NCBI GenBank assembly: GCA_037074705.1
Contig: CM073593.1
Coordinates: 62,785,501-62,849,500 of the forward strand
Source: Zhengitettix transpicula
Lineage: Eukaryota > Arthropoda > Insecta > Orthoptera > Tetrigidae
Direction: 5' to 3'
DNA length: 64,000 nucleotides
The notes under the pieces are model-generated. The model was given only the letters and a program-made list of their open reading frames with translations. It was not told where the DNA came from and ran no database searches. The position numbers and the translations under genes were made by a program. Shown piece by piece: positions 47,536-59,804 of the stretch (positions are counted from its first letter, which is position 1; each line of letters starts with the position of its first letter).

Positions 47536-49701
47536 ATTTATAAAATGCATTATCGCGATTCAATGCTGGTCGCGGTTATTATTTATAAGGCGTTACCATA
47601 CAACAACACATAATCATGTCAAAACCTGTTTCAGAAATTTCTCTATAAGATTGAAAGTAATATATTTTTGTGAAATATTTTATTCATTACCATTATCATT
47701 AACCGCAATTATAAAAATTTATTGACTAAAAGTAATAAATAAGATATTTCTCATCACATTCTAACACATGACCCAATTATATTAACGAATAAATAGTCAT
47801 AAATATAATTACATTAAGTATACAAACGAAATATATTTCCTTAAAGTGTCTGTTAATTATTACAGTTCCTTGGGACTGTGAAATATGTGTTACGTGGTTA
47901 AAACAATTACGAGTAACTTAAATATATTTGTCTTTCACAACTGTTTTAGGCACACTAACTACGCAAGTAATGGCAGGTAATTCATTCGTTCATGTAGCTT
48001 GTACTATATAAATTATTAATTTAATTGATTTAATTATCAGTAGGTATTTATTAACATAAATCACAGAATTACATCCTTACTAATTACATTATACAATTTA
48101 TCGTTAATACATAATACTCAATAAGCTCAGTGATAAATATTTGAAATTGATCTCTAAAAATGAAAGAGATATTTCTTTTTTTTTCTAAGAGATACACGCT
48201 ACGTGAGGGTAATCAACATGATGGACTGCCCTTTAATAACATAGGAAGGGATATGAAATTGGGAAAACGGAAGGGTAGAGGAAGGCAGCTAAGGGTTTAC
48301 TAGGGCCCTCGAACTGTGGTTTAAGGATCCTACCCGGCGTTCGCCTAAAAGTGATATTGGACAAACCCTAGAAAACCTGCATCATTTTTTAAATATATAT
48401 ATTGTGTTATCAAACAATTTTGTTTCTTTTATACGTGTAATTATTCAAAACATAAATAATTAAATCCGAGAAAAAGATAGTATTTGTCTATTGTAGATTG
48501 CGATAATTTTAATATCGTTATCGCAACGTAAATTAGCAATTTTTAAATCAGTGCTACAAAATTATGATTTGTGAAAGAATTTTCTGCTAATAGCACATAG
48601 ATGGCATACGTTTTTCAGGATACGCGTAAATTTCAAATTTTCATAAATAACGATATGTGTGTTCATAAAAATATAATTGATTTTAAAGAGAGAGTTTTCA
48701 TTAATTTGTTATATACGCGCTTTTTTCAGTTTTAATTAGTTATTTTATATATATTACATTCTTAAGTTAGTGGAAGATAGATGTTATCTAATTTTAAAAT
48801 AAAAATTACAGAATTATGTTTATTTTTATGTGATTAAATTATGAATACTGTATTACCAAGCTCTCTATTTTACGACTAGCCACAATTTTTATTTTTTAAC
48901 AGTAATGCTAAATTGAAACAGAGGTTTTTTCCCTGGGTTCCTCTGATGTAGGATGAGTTAAATAATATAGTGGTGCCAGCTGTCGAGAGAACGTCCCCCT
49001 TCGGAGTGTCACGGAATAGCATATATCCACAAAGTAAGACACAGCGGGGAAAGTTCCGGCCCCATGAGATCACTGCTTCACTTCCGAAGGGTTCGCTGGA
49101 GAGCTGTTCCTTGCATGCGACCAGTAGATGTTTTGTGTCACATTCCGACAGATGAATGGCTGTGTTGTGGCAATATTCAGACCATTTCCGTCTGTTGTAC
49201 AGCGTAAAATAAGCTAGCTGTTCCTTTTCTAATTTTAACAAATAATAGTATTTATATTGAAAATGTCTACTAACAAAAAATCTACATTATGTTTTACAAC
49301 TACATATTTAATATTAGTAATACCAAATTTCCAGCAGTAAATAACTGTTATGACTTTGTAAAACACTATTAAAATTTCAAATTAAACGACGATAAAAATT
49401 TAGGAAATATGTACCCGTGATAGATACACGAATAATAATTCTATTAGAATATCGTTACTAATAATGTTACATGCTTGAAGCTCTTTCATTGGGTTTTGGA
49501 CTTTCGGTTGACCGCAGCATATTTTCTATTTCTAGAATTAGGGGCAGATGTAGTGGATTCATTACATATAGCACAATCTGAAATAAAATTTCATGAAAAT
49601 TGTTTTCACTCTGCCATGGCCGCTAAAAAAATTCACCACTCATTGAATTAGAAAATCATTTAATATTTCGGTTCGTTGAAATTTATGTACCCTGGAATCT
49701 A
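47536..49701. other. Gene-free region downstream of the protease array
   Basis: AT-rich with one retroposon remnant (48187-48390). A 121-codon minus-strand frame (48876-49241) in a GC-richer patch is the longest unexplained frame here. It has no recognised domain, signal peptide or splice context, so I do not call it as a gene. Confidence 0.5.
48187..48390 (-). mobile_element. Retroposon family R, 5'-truncated copy 9
   Basis: A T-run at 48174-48184 and then GATACACGCTACGTGAGGGT through CCTAGAAAACCTGCATCA. It holds the 3' ~200 bases of the family and is clearly more diverged than copies 2 and 7. Confidence 0.75.
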
Positions 49702-50479
49702 TCTATATATATAAAAATGAATTGCTGTTCGTTAGTCTCACTAAAACTCGAGAACGGCTGAACGGATTTATCTTATCTTAGTCTTGAAATGCTCGTGGAG
49801 GTCTAGGGAAGGTTTAAAAGGCGAGAAAAAATCGAATAATTTCCGGGAAAACCCTAAAAACAGCCCTTTTTTATTTCCCATACAAACGTTTTCTAAATAA
49901 AATACAAATCTACACCAGTCTAGCAATTTTCACCAAATTTCGTACACGTGTTCTTTGCGACCAGGAAACAAACACTGTCGGGGTGAGACGCGTCTTCCAC
50001 CCCCAGAAGCGGGGGTGGAAATATTTAAACATACTAAAACAGCCGATATTTGAGACGGATAAATATTTTTAGGGGTCAAAGATATTGATAGTGTTTCTAC
50101 CAATGTTATCTGAATACAATTTTCATCCCCTACGCCCTGTGAAAAGGACACCCTTCGGGTTTGGGGTGGAGATGCTTTACAGTAAAATAACGCGAATACA
50201 ACCGAGATTGAAGTAAAATCAAAGGTTATGGAAGTCACTGTGTTTAGTTACGACATTCAAATTGGCATTTACCCCTCAGATGCAGGGGTAGCGACCTGCA
50301 AATTTTGGAACATGCAAACGCGGCAGATATTTGCGTTGAAGAAATACTTTTCAGAGTTAATTATAATGATTAGGGTTCGAGTAGCGTTACATAAAAATTG
50401 CGCAAAAGCAGCCGAAATTGGAGTCATATCGGGGGTTATAGATAAATGACATCTCGGGCAACGCCGGGCACCCAGCTAG
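49702..50479 (+). mobile_element. Nonautonomous Helitron-like element
   Basis: The element begins TCTATATATATAAAAATGAA and ends GGGCAACGCCGGGCACCCAGCTAG. It is bounded by A on the left and T on the right, fitting Helitron rules (5' TC, 3' CTAG after a short GC hairpin, insertion between A and T, no target duplication). Inside are ACTCGAGAACGGCTGAACGG and several GC-rich islands, but no Rep/helicase frame. The 102-codon minus-strand frame at 49930-50238 is non-coding sequence of the element. A decayed relative lies at 36830-37302. Confidence 0.8.
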
Positions 50480-53400
50480 TAACGAATAAAAATGTATTAC
50501 TTATTCTTAATACGAAAATAATTACAGTTTCATTAAGCGTGCAAATCTGATGCTATCGGGATATTCATTACATGAAATTCCAATTATAGTCCTTTAAAAA
50601 AGTGTTATTAATCCGCAGCTAGTGAAGTTAATCATGTTTTTCCACTATCCTCTACCCCTACACTTGTCTAGAAATTTAACAAACCACACTGCCTGTGTTT
50701 TACCTTAAGAAAGTAAAAATATAAATACGAAATAAAACTTTAAAATCTGTTCAGCTGCTTTTGAGATTATTCCGTTCAAAATACACATTAGCGGTTTCTT
50801 TATATTTATGTATAACATTTTTATTCATTTCCATTTACCGCACTGTAATGAGTGTTTTCTGTTCCACCTAAAGGTTATTTAATATAGTTTATTGGAGATT
50901 AACATATCCAGAAAAATTAACTGACAATGTGGTTTTTGATTGGTGCTTGTCCGGCCAGTGGCGTGACTTGCAGTGACACATTTCTGATTAGTCATCTGGA
51001 AAGCCTACCCCTTACTTTAGACCTGAAATTATTCCATATTTACAGCCTATGTAGTAACAGTTAATAAGAAATACAAAATAAAAATACAATGAAATATGTT
51101 TACTTATTTTTAACTTTTCGGTTAATTTTTATATATTTTTAGGATTATTAGCCGACATTTTCGTTACGCGGTTCGCTGCCTTATGTATGGGTTTCATGCT
51201 TTATATAGTTCTAAAATATATCCGGGCTCTAAATTTTTATTTGCTTAGAGCTGTGTATTTAAAGTATGATCTGTCATATACTTCTCTACTCGGCGAAGGG
51301 AGAAATTCTAGACCATATAGGTAAATACTCTCAAAGTTCCAAGGAAATGAAAAGTTCCAATAAGGATGCCCTCTTCATTTGAAATTTTTTGTAGAAGAAT
51401 TGATGACCATTTTTTAAAAAAGATCGTAGATTCATTCAGTGCATATATAAAGTTACTGTAATCAATTCTTATTAATAAAAATTATTTGTTGTTTGAATTT
51501 CAAAGACACTGTACATATTTTTGACCTCAGATGCTATAACATAGTAGCACACTCGCATGAGGTAAAATCCTTACCTTCTCTGCGCATTTCGCGCTGTTTT
51601 ACTGGGATGAGCAGCGCCACTATAAAAGTAAATAACTAAATTATTCAGCTTGGAACTCCTTTGATATCCGCCCCGGGGCACACACTACAACGGATTTCCT
51701 TCCTGCAGTCATGGAAGAAGATGGGGAAGTTCACCTGTGGAATCCTGGCCATAAGCAAGGAAGCAGTGTCTGTGAATACCTTCTAAGCACGCACCCTTTC
51801 TCCTCAGAAATTATTCATCTGTTACGGAGGTAAATATATGAAAGCATTTCCCCGAGGAGAAACCAGACCCGTTTAAATGTATGAATTATACAAAGTGCTA
51901 CATGGCGCCTGGTATTCAGGCTGGCGGCGGCGGTAATATTCACTATAGTGGAGCAATCTGCCTCTCTCAACACAGCTCTCTGCTTGACATTCAGGCGTCA
52001 TTGAATATTCTGAGCTACCCAATTGCAAAGAACTGCAATACTCAGTGTTATGATTCAGACAAAAAAAACATATAAACAGACCTCCTTTAAATTACTTTTA
52101 AAAAACCTACTAAACATAGGTAGTTTTCTTGGAAATATTTAAGAAACAAACAATCAGCGAATCACGACGACTGTATGTAAAATTAGAATGTTTCATTTAT
52201 CACCATTTTGAATTGTTGAACTGCCTCGAACTAATTGCGGATAATTTATATATAAGCCTATTTCAATGATCACCCTACGTTACTTTGTTCAAATATTAAT
52301 ATTAAAATAGAATGATACAAGAGGCGAAGAATAAAAATTATTATAATTTCGTAATTAAAACTAGTTTATTGCGTAAATAATTGTATAAATGGATAAAGAA
52401 AAAGAACGATTTATAATTTTATAACACTTCAAATTAACAGAAATTATAACTCAGGGTCGGTAAAAACAGTATTTATTTATTTACAAACAAATAAGCGATA
52501 TAACGGCAGTTCTTTTTATAACTAAAACTTCACAGATGCGTAATTTTTCCTAACCAGGTGGGTTCACAATGTGGTCCCAGTTACTGGTGGCGCGCAAAAA
52601 TATCAAACAACGATAAAACACAAGTTGATCGCAAACCAGTATCGCCATCTGTAAATTAGACTGCCGTACACCGAGATCCCTCAAACACACAACTGAAAGT
52701 CGACTAGATATCTGTTAATTGACTGTTCATCCCTTGCTTTCCGAACGGCAATTCAAGCAATATATATACGACCTCCTCAGTCAAAAACATGTATTTTTTC
52801 TCCAAACAATTAATTTAATTATCGGCAAAAGTTGACGAGGCAAACCAAAGGTACGAAAAAATTATTGGTATCAAAATGAGTACAAACCAGGTATAGAAAT
52901 TTGTGCGTATCGAATAATTTCAATATAATTGCTATCAGTGGGTTTCAGCCCGAAATAAAATATTAACTTCCAAAAGTTTAAATCAAACGAAGGCCAATAA
53001 AAAATTCAAAAATTTCCAGAGAATACTTGTCATCCTTCGTACTAAATATAAAAATTGAAAATCTAGTATAAATAAAATAAAAATATATTTTAGACTTAAA
53101 GAATATCTAATAAACATAATTTTGTCGTTTGTTCCTTTTTTATACTCATACCATCGTTTCTTTACAAACATAATTGCTTTTTGCCTAATAAATAACAACC
53201 TCGGTTATTATTCGCTTGTGTGACGTGCTAATTGCAGAGCTTTGTTATTATAAAATCCTGGAATTCTCGTCAGATATTCAGTTGGAGTATAACAGCTGAT
53301 GAGAGGAAATTGTTTGACACAAGAGAGTTCATTTGAGTCCCTGCGCTCCTCAGGAGTTTTAAATTCCTCTAATGATCCGCCGGGTATAATGGAGCTCTCG

Positions 53401-54359
53401 ATTTTCTCCCCTTGTTATGCAAATTAACAAACTTCAACAAGAATTTGATTGTCTGCGAGGAGGAGTAGCTTTGCATAATAGTGATGTTATAGCGTATATA
53501 AAATAGCCGTATTCTTCTCACACAAGCCTTTGAGACTACTACGATACCCGACACTCGAGTATTGTTGCCTCGGTCTCGCCTGTAACAAAATTTTCGAAAG
53601 CCACTACAACTATTTTAATTCAGTATGCGCGCAAAGCTTGCTCGCTGTATATTAGGCTCACCAAACTTTGTGAATTGTTCCGTGTTTAGTAAAGATAGTG
53701 TTTGATGTATTAAATAAATACATACGTGAAAAAACAGCTCGTGTTTAGATTAACGTACTTGTGCACAAAATTTTCTAAGCATTATAGTGCTACTTTCTCT
53801 GAAATTCTCAAATATAAGCCGTAAAAACCTGTTAAGAGTAACATTGAAACTATATATGTGGGTTGTGATTCAAATTTAATATATATCTAAACTTTTAAAT
53901 ACGAAACGTTTAAATGCTTCCTCGTAAACATTTGTTATTTATCATTTTACTCTACATCTATCAAAAATGTTGTTTAAATTGTTTGTCCTCTATTGATAAA
54001 ACTATAGGAACTACTTTCATATAATGATAAAAATTTCATTATGTTATGTATTAACTCATTATTCATCTTCAAATCGAAATTAATTATTCTCAGCACCAGT
54101 GCAAATAAATTGAAGCGCAAATTAAATCGAATACCCTTATAAAACTGTTCAAATAAACATTTAAAAATATAAATCGTAAGAGGAGAGAGTCTGTAGTTCT
54201 TTAAAAATATCCACGTGTACGTTAGAAAACTATAAGTATAAAAAATAATTTTGAAAGTTTATATTTGATTCATATTTTCGCCTTAAAGCATTCAATTTTC
54301 GATATTCTGATGCTGAAGTTGAATATAAATATGAGGAAATGATTACTTGAGTGGTCAAG
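50480..54359. other. Gene-free region
   Basis: No gene is supported. GC-richer patches at 51655-51960 and 53300-53700 may be repeat debris. A TATATAAAA at 53495 has no open frame below it. A 64-codon frame at 51881-52075 and a 71-codon one at 52983-53198 are unremarkable. Confidence 0.5.
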
Positions 54360-54364
54360 TAATC

Positions 54365-54712
54365 CTGAGAGCTATTCCAGCGGTAGCGTAGCTACTGGAA
54401 GGGTCTCCCTTGCTGGACAGGTCAAAGGTGATGACCCAGGCTAAATGGGATTCCCTGGCCCTCCAGGTTGGGGGTTGGGATTAAGGTTAAAACCCTCCTT
54501 CCGTAAAAAACCAAAGTTACGAAAATCCAAAGAGTTGAAACCGGACGGTTGAGTAGACAACGACACAGCATGAACCCTGGACAACGAATGGAAAACAAAA
54601 AGACGATGTAGAAATTGGAAGAGGACAGCATATGACCGTAAAGGATGGAAGAAGCTCGTTGGAAAGGCCAAGGTTCACTACGGTCTGTAGCGCCATGGAA
54701 AAAGACGAAGAA
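54365..54712 (+). mobile_element. Retroelement relic with LINE-like C-terminal peptide
   Basis: The 5' part (AGCGGTAGCGTAGCTACTGG, then GGTGATGACCC) is faintly tRNA-like. A stretch with a CCCTCCAGGTTGGGGGTTGGG motif follows. At the end a + strand frame reads TAYDRKGWKKLVGKAKVHYG, then a stop, at about 54625-54690. The pattern D-R-x2-W-x2-L-x3-A-K-x-H just before a stop is common at the C-terminus of LINE polyproteins. No reverse transcriptase domain remains. This could be a SINE that borrowed a LINE tail. Confidence 0.4.
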
Positions 54713-55530
54713 GATTATTTTCGGAAACGAGTCCGCTGATTTTAATTCTTACTTTAATTCCAAGATTATTAAACGACTTGTGAATATAATATAACTGAGT
54801 ACAAATACAGTAAGAAATGCAATTTTCTAATATTTCAGAAATGTTAACTTATGGCAGGTTTTGTATCACGTTAATAACGGCTTTACGAACAATGGAAATT
54901 GTTTGCACAGAAAAAAAAAAGCTATGAAAGACGTTTAATTTCTTTTGAAGTTTTTTGACTGAGAGACGGTTGAACACAGCATACAAATTACTTACCGTGC
55001 AAAGTTTCTAGCTAGATTAAAAACATAATTAAAAATCGCTGAATATGATTTTCGCGAGAGACGCGCCGTGTTCACAGGAAAACGCTTCATAAAAATTAAG
55101 ATGAAGCCGTAGAATTAAAGTCTAATTTGATATTCATTAAAACCGAGGAATTAGAGCATTCTAGAAAGGCAACACATTTTGAAAGTTGTTCCTTGGATGA
55201 ACTTTACAGGCTAACTAGCATTAATTCCCCAAGTTCTCTCCTTGCTTTACAGTGGACGTTAAAGTTTATGGCAATTTTTTTCACAAATTTAAAAAGAACT
55301 GTAAAATCCATTTGATGCATAATTCTATTAAAAAATAAAAATTTCTAGTAAACAAATAATTAGGATCCGAAGAAATTTTTGTTAAATATTTATTTGCTAT
55401 AAAAAATATTTGGAAGGTAATACAATAAATTAAACCGTAAATTTAATCATTACTCGTCTAATAAAAAGTTTTCTTCAAAATTTGAAGAACTTAACATACT
55501 GAGCAAAATATAAAAATAATGCTAGCTAGA

Positions 55531-55788
55531 ATAATAAATTTATTCATATAATGATATTATAGATATCATTATAATTACGAATATTTATTAATTTTGCTTA
55601 AAAACAAAATTACTGTCCAAATTGTTAGCAAACGTCAAAATTTGTTTTAAAAATGTGACATGATCCGATATACAGCCTGTTACTTCACATTATTTAAGCA
55701 TGTTGCTTGGGTCAATGTACAATTAAATTTTACGAATTATAAACACCTTTAGATAATATATTTAAGGATTCCTCTTGCTCAAAGTTTC
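55531..55788 (+). repeat. Direct repeat, unit 1
   Basis: It begins ATAATAAATTTATTCA and ends GGATTCCTCTTGCTCAAAGTTTC, containing AAATTGTTAGCAAACGTCA and AAAATGTGACATG. A diverged copy of nearly the same length lies in the same orientation exactly 1590 bases further on. Confidence 0.75.
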
Positions 55789-57120
55789 TGATAATTCATG
55801 TCCATTTAAAGTTTCAATAAAATAATTTTGGGACTCCGTATAATAAATATAATTTTTATTATATTTTGTTATAAATGTTAAATTCAACATAAAAATTGCA
55901 TTTTGTTTACAATTCATCAAATTCATCACCAGAATCTTCTGTATCTTTTGACTTCGAGGTATTAAAATTTTCTGGCAGTAATTTTAAAAGTACGCACTAA
56001 AATTAGAAATAAATTGAACACGTGTATTCCACATACAATATTTACACATTTTTGTACGTTTCTCATTTACAAATACAAATTTCTAAGTTGTAATTCCTAA
56101 AATTACAACAAATGCAATTTTTTAAAATAGAGATATTAGAACAGAAATATTTTGCGTACTATTAGAAGAAAATTCATACCCACATATTGAATTTTTAATT
56201 TATATCACTTTTCAGCCAATGTAACTGCATCTTTTGAATGACATAATTAATATAAATAAAGGAGGAAAATATTCAGAATTTATTAACCGAAATATTCTAA
56301 TACTACTATAGAGAACTGTAAATATTGAAAATATTTTTTTTTATTAAAATTGAATTTTTTGTTGTTCTTACAGTTATTTTTATATTTAAGCACCTTTTTT
56401 AATTGTCTCACCGGATGGCTGAGTTGTTTAGAAGATATTTCTATTTGGCAAAGAAACTATAAATATTAACTTAAGATTTATATTGACCTGAAATGTGTAG
56501 AGTTTATAGAAACTGCTACAGTTTCGAGGAAATAATGATAAATTTCAAGCTTAGTAACTAACGGTTGTATTGATTATGAAATATGAAACACACTAGAGGC
56601 TAAATACATAATTACGATCATGAAGGGATAGAAAAAAATTTTAATAAAAAATTTAAAAATCAGAACAATATTTCTGTTATTTATTGGACCTTTATGAGTT
56701 ACAATGATAACAAAAAATTTAAAGAGCCGTAGCTATCAATTTTATTTTGTTTCTATCATAATTGTTGGAATACTATAATAGTTTCCAAATGGGAGTCATT
56801 GTGGCGTTCAGCGAATGAGAGCAAAGAAAAAGTTAAACGTTGTCACTTAGTCAATAATGAATGACAACAAACCCTTACTGCAGCTATGTGGATAATAATA
56901 TTTTACAACGAATCAGGAAGTTTTATTCGACGGCACAAGGAACAGCTTCAAGGTCAAATTGGCTCCCATTTTAAGCGAACTATAATAATATAGTCTTAGT
57001 ATTTAAAGTTTTCTATAACAACTCCATAATACTCTGCAAACTGCAGTTCATAAATATTTAAAAATTTATAATCGTGCTATTATATATTTTTCTTAATTAT
57101 TTTTTCACTTTTTTTCAAAA

Positions 57121-57376
57121 ATAATAAATTTATTCAGATTCGGATATCAGATATCATTCTTATTTCGTGTATTTAATGAGTTTTGGTTGAAAACTAAATT
57201 ACTCTCCAAATTGTTAGCAAACGTCATTATTTGTTGTAAAAATGTGACATGCTCCGATACAACAGCCACTTAATTTGAATTATTTAATCTTGTTGACTGG
57301 ATCAGTGTACAATTAAATTAAGAATTATAAACACATTTCGTTCATATCTTTAAGGATTCCTCTTGCTCAAAGTTTC
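57121..57376 (+). repeat. Direct repeat, unit 2
   Basis: It has the same start and end words as the unit at 55531 with many substitutions between. The units could be long terminal repeats of a decayed nonautonomous element or a simple segmental duplication. They lack TG...CA ends and I see no primer-binding site. Confidence 0.75.
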
Positions 57377-58306
57377 AGAGCCATTACCATTGAAATTGCA
57401 TTGCCGAGTGGTGTACCGCAAAATTGCTTAACCGTTGGGAAATCCTAATTTACTACATCGACTATCTCGCAGTTCCTCGGAGGAAATATCTCAAATGCCA
57501 CATCCACCTCAGAAACACAAATTTCACTGCTACTTCCTTCCCCTCATAGGAACACTCGCGTGCCCCTTAAATGTAGCAGATAACAATCAAATTAATGGAA
57601 ACACAAACATGGCTCCTTCACCAATGTTCTTTAATTAAGATAAAGGGAACGGCGCTGTACGCCCGTTCCGAGAGAAGTGAACCGAATGCCGGGAAGCAGA
57701 ACATTTATACGCTCTCTGTTACGTGTTTGCGTTTTGCGAGGCAAGGAGCAAGGCAAGCACTTCGAGTAAATGAGCTGCGAAATGGCGGGCGCAATCTTCC
57801 CAAGACCGGAGACCGCTGGACCCGCGTACATCTTCAGAACGCACTCAGCCCTTAAGTCCCCACCGATGTACAAGCTCCTAGCTTAAGTCGCAATAAACAC
57901 AGAGTGGAGGAAACTCAAGGGAGAGGAATACGACGAGGCATAGCGACGAAGTCACCTTAACTAGAATCTCGCAATTTAATGGAGTCGTACGAAGTCAAAG
58001 ATTCATATGAACTACCGCTTGTATATTGATATAATATTAGGTTGATTCTAAGTTCTTCAGGATTTTCAGTGATACGCCATAAGGACGACCACGACCCGGA
58101 CGATTGAGACTTCTTAAGAATAAGTGGACGGTAAAATTCATAACACCATAATATGAGATTGTAGAGACAATTGGTTGCTCATTTAAACTGGAACATAATA
58201 TATAATATGAAGTTCTCCTCATAGAAAAGTCTGAATATATTTGTTCACCAAAACGTCTCAAAGAAAATGAAAAATAGGCAGCGTAATTCGAAAGATTAAT
58301 ACTAAG

Positions 58307-58593
58307 AAAAATAGCCAAAAACAGACAAAAGTAGTGAGGATATAAATACCACACAACGGTCCTGGAAACAATGTTACTTTCTTAAGGTGCTAAGAAACCT
58401 AAAAAACACTAGAGGCTATAGCGAGACAACTGCACAATTTAGTTGAAAAAACTTAAAAAGTTTGAGTTTTGACAACTCAATTGTGCAGTTGTGTCGATAC
58501 AGGCTCTTAGCACATAAATAAAGGAACAAGATTTCCAGAAACGTTGTGGGGTACTTATATCCTCACTTCTTTTGTTTGTTTTTGGCTATTTTT
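58307..58593. mobile_element. Foldback/MITE-like element with near full-length inverted repeats
   Basis: The outer ends AAAAATAGCCAAAAACAGAC and its reverse complement (ending GGCTATTTTT at 58593) begin two arms that pair, imperfectly, almost to the centre near 58457. Inner matching words include GTGAGGATATAA and ACAACTGCACAATT. No open frame is inside. It fits a nonautonomous foldback transposon; flanking ATTAAT-like words are too AT-rich to prove a target duplication. Confidence 0.75.
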
Positions 58594-58764
58594 ATTATTA
58601 TTAATTTTACAAAACAGATGAAATTTATAGTTGTTTCATTTTAGTAATCTTACAGACTTGTGATCTCATCAACATGAAATAGGGTGCGATTTTATATAGG
58701 AAAAATTACATAATTGAATATTGTGGTAAACTTGACGTTCACTATCGTCACAGTACCCATTTCC

Positions 58765-58960
58765 AACCTCCTGTGGTGTAAGGGGTCAGCGTGACTGCCT
58801 CGCATCATAGGTCCCGGTCTCGAATCCCGGCGAGAACATGGATGTTTGTGTACGTGAGAGATACTCTTGTCAAACTAGTCCCCCTACAAGGTAAATTGAG
58901 TTCCCATAATGAGTTTCTAATAAAACAGCTGTTGATGCAACAGTAAATAAATCAGTATAT
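58765..58960 (+). mobile_element. tRNA-derived SINE
   Basis: TGGTGTAAGGGGT (58773) fits an A box and GGTCTCGAATCCC (58817) nearly fits a B box at tRNA-like spacing. A non-tRNA body follows (CCCCCTACAAGGTAAATTGAG) with an A-rich end. The tRNA fold is degenerate, so this is a SINE and not a tRNA gene. Confidence 0.6.
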
Positions 58961-59770
58961 AGAAACTTACCCATTAAAAACTGGTTTTGTCATTCATAAG
59001 AATAAAATCCCTTTTAATAATTTTCCCAAATAAATTTGGAATTTTGTGCGGAAATTTCGGTAATTTTACATAATCAACTATTACAGTAAATTATTAATTA
59101 ATTAAGTTTGGAGGATTATTAAAAAGTTTTTTCTTTTTAGAAATTGGCGACTTTGTAACTATTTGGGTAAATATATAAACAGAATAAAACAATAATAAGT
59201 CACAATAAATTTAAAATATCAGGAAAAAAATTTTGTTCCGAACACAAAGGTGAAAAACCTTGAAATTAAAATTAGAGAACTGGTTATATATTAGCAATTA
59301 ATTACTAAACAGAAGCTATCGAATGAATATCATAAAATTTTAATCCACTTAGTATTTCCATTTGTGCCCTACAAACAAGAAATGGCAAGTTTATTGGAAA
59401 TGAATTCCATATTCTTCAAATATATCAACATAGTCTCATTGTGCTTTTTTGAGTGAAGCGATTCCCGTATTGGCATTTTCTTATCACATCAAATCCTACT
59501 AAAATTTGATAGATTCCGATGCGGCAGATAAAATAAACCAATAAACTCATCATATTGGGAATGACAGATATGTTGGGAGTTCAATAAAGATTCCCGTTTT
59601 TCTTTCTCTATTTTCTCTTTGTTCGCGAAGAGTACTTCTGATAAACTGTTTCCAACAATATTTTCCTTTGCCGAACGCTTCTAGTTTCTTAAATTATAAC
59701 TTCGTTCAGAAGATCTTCGGTGGAGAGGGAAGGGAAGACTTCCTTCGACCTCAGATATTCGTATCTAGAT

Positions 59771-59773
<3 letters not shown>

Positions 59774-59802
<29 letters not shown>
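59774..59802. repeat. (TA)n microsatellite
   Basis: An uninterrupted run of about 14 TA units, probably length-variable. Confidence 0.95.

Positions 59803-59804
<2 letters not shown>

Larger units (their letters stand above)
54713..58306. other. Gene-free region with a direct duplication
   Basis: Apart from the two repeat units at 55531 and 57121, I see a GC-rich patch at 57410-57960 with overlapping frames of 67-86 codons. None carries a recognisable domain. It may be an old repeat, an exon of an unrecognised gene, or a noncoding RNA. Confidence 0.5.

Noticed and set aside
53495..53503. Promoter (TATATAAAA) of an unrecognised gene
   Set aside because: No start codon with a sustained frame or signal peptide follows within the next kilobase, and such words are frequent in AT-rich DNA.
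58765..58840. Functional tRNA gene
   Set aside because: A- and B-box-like words are present, but the acceptor and anticodon stems cannot be formed and a SINE body follows.
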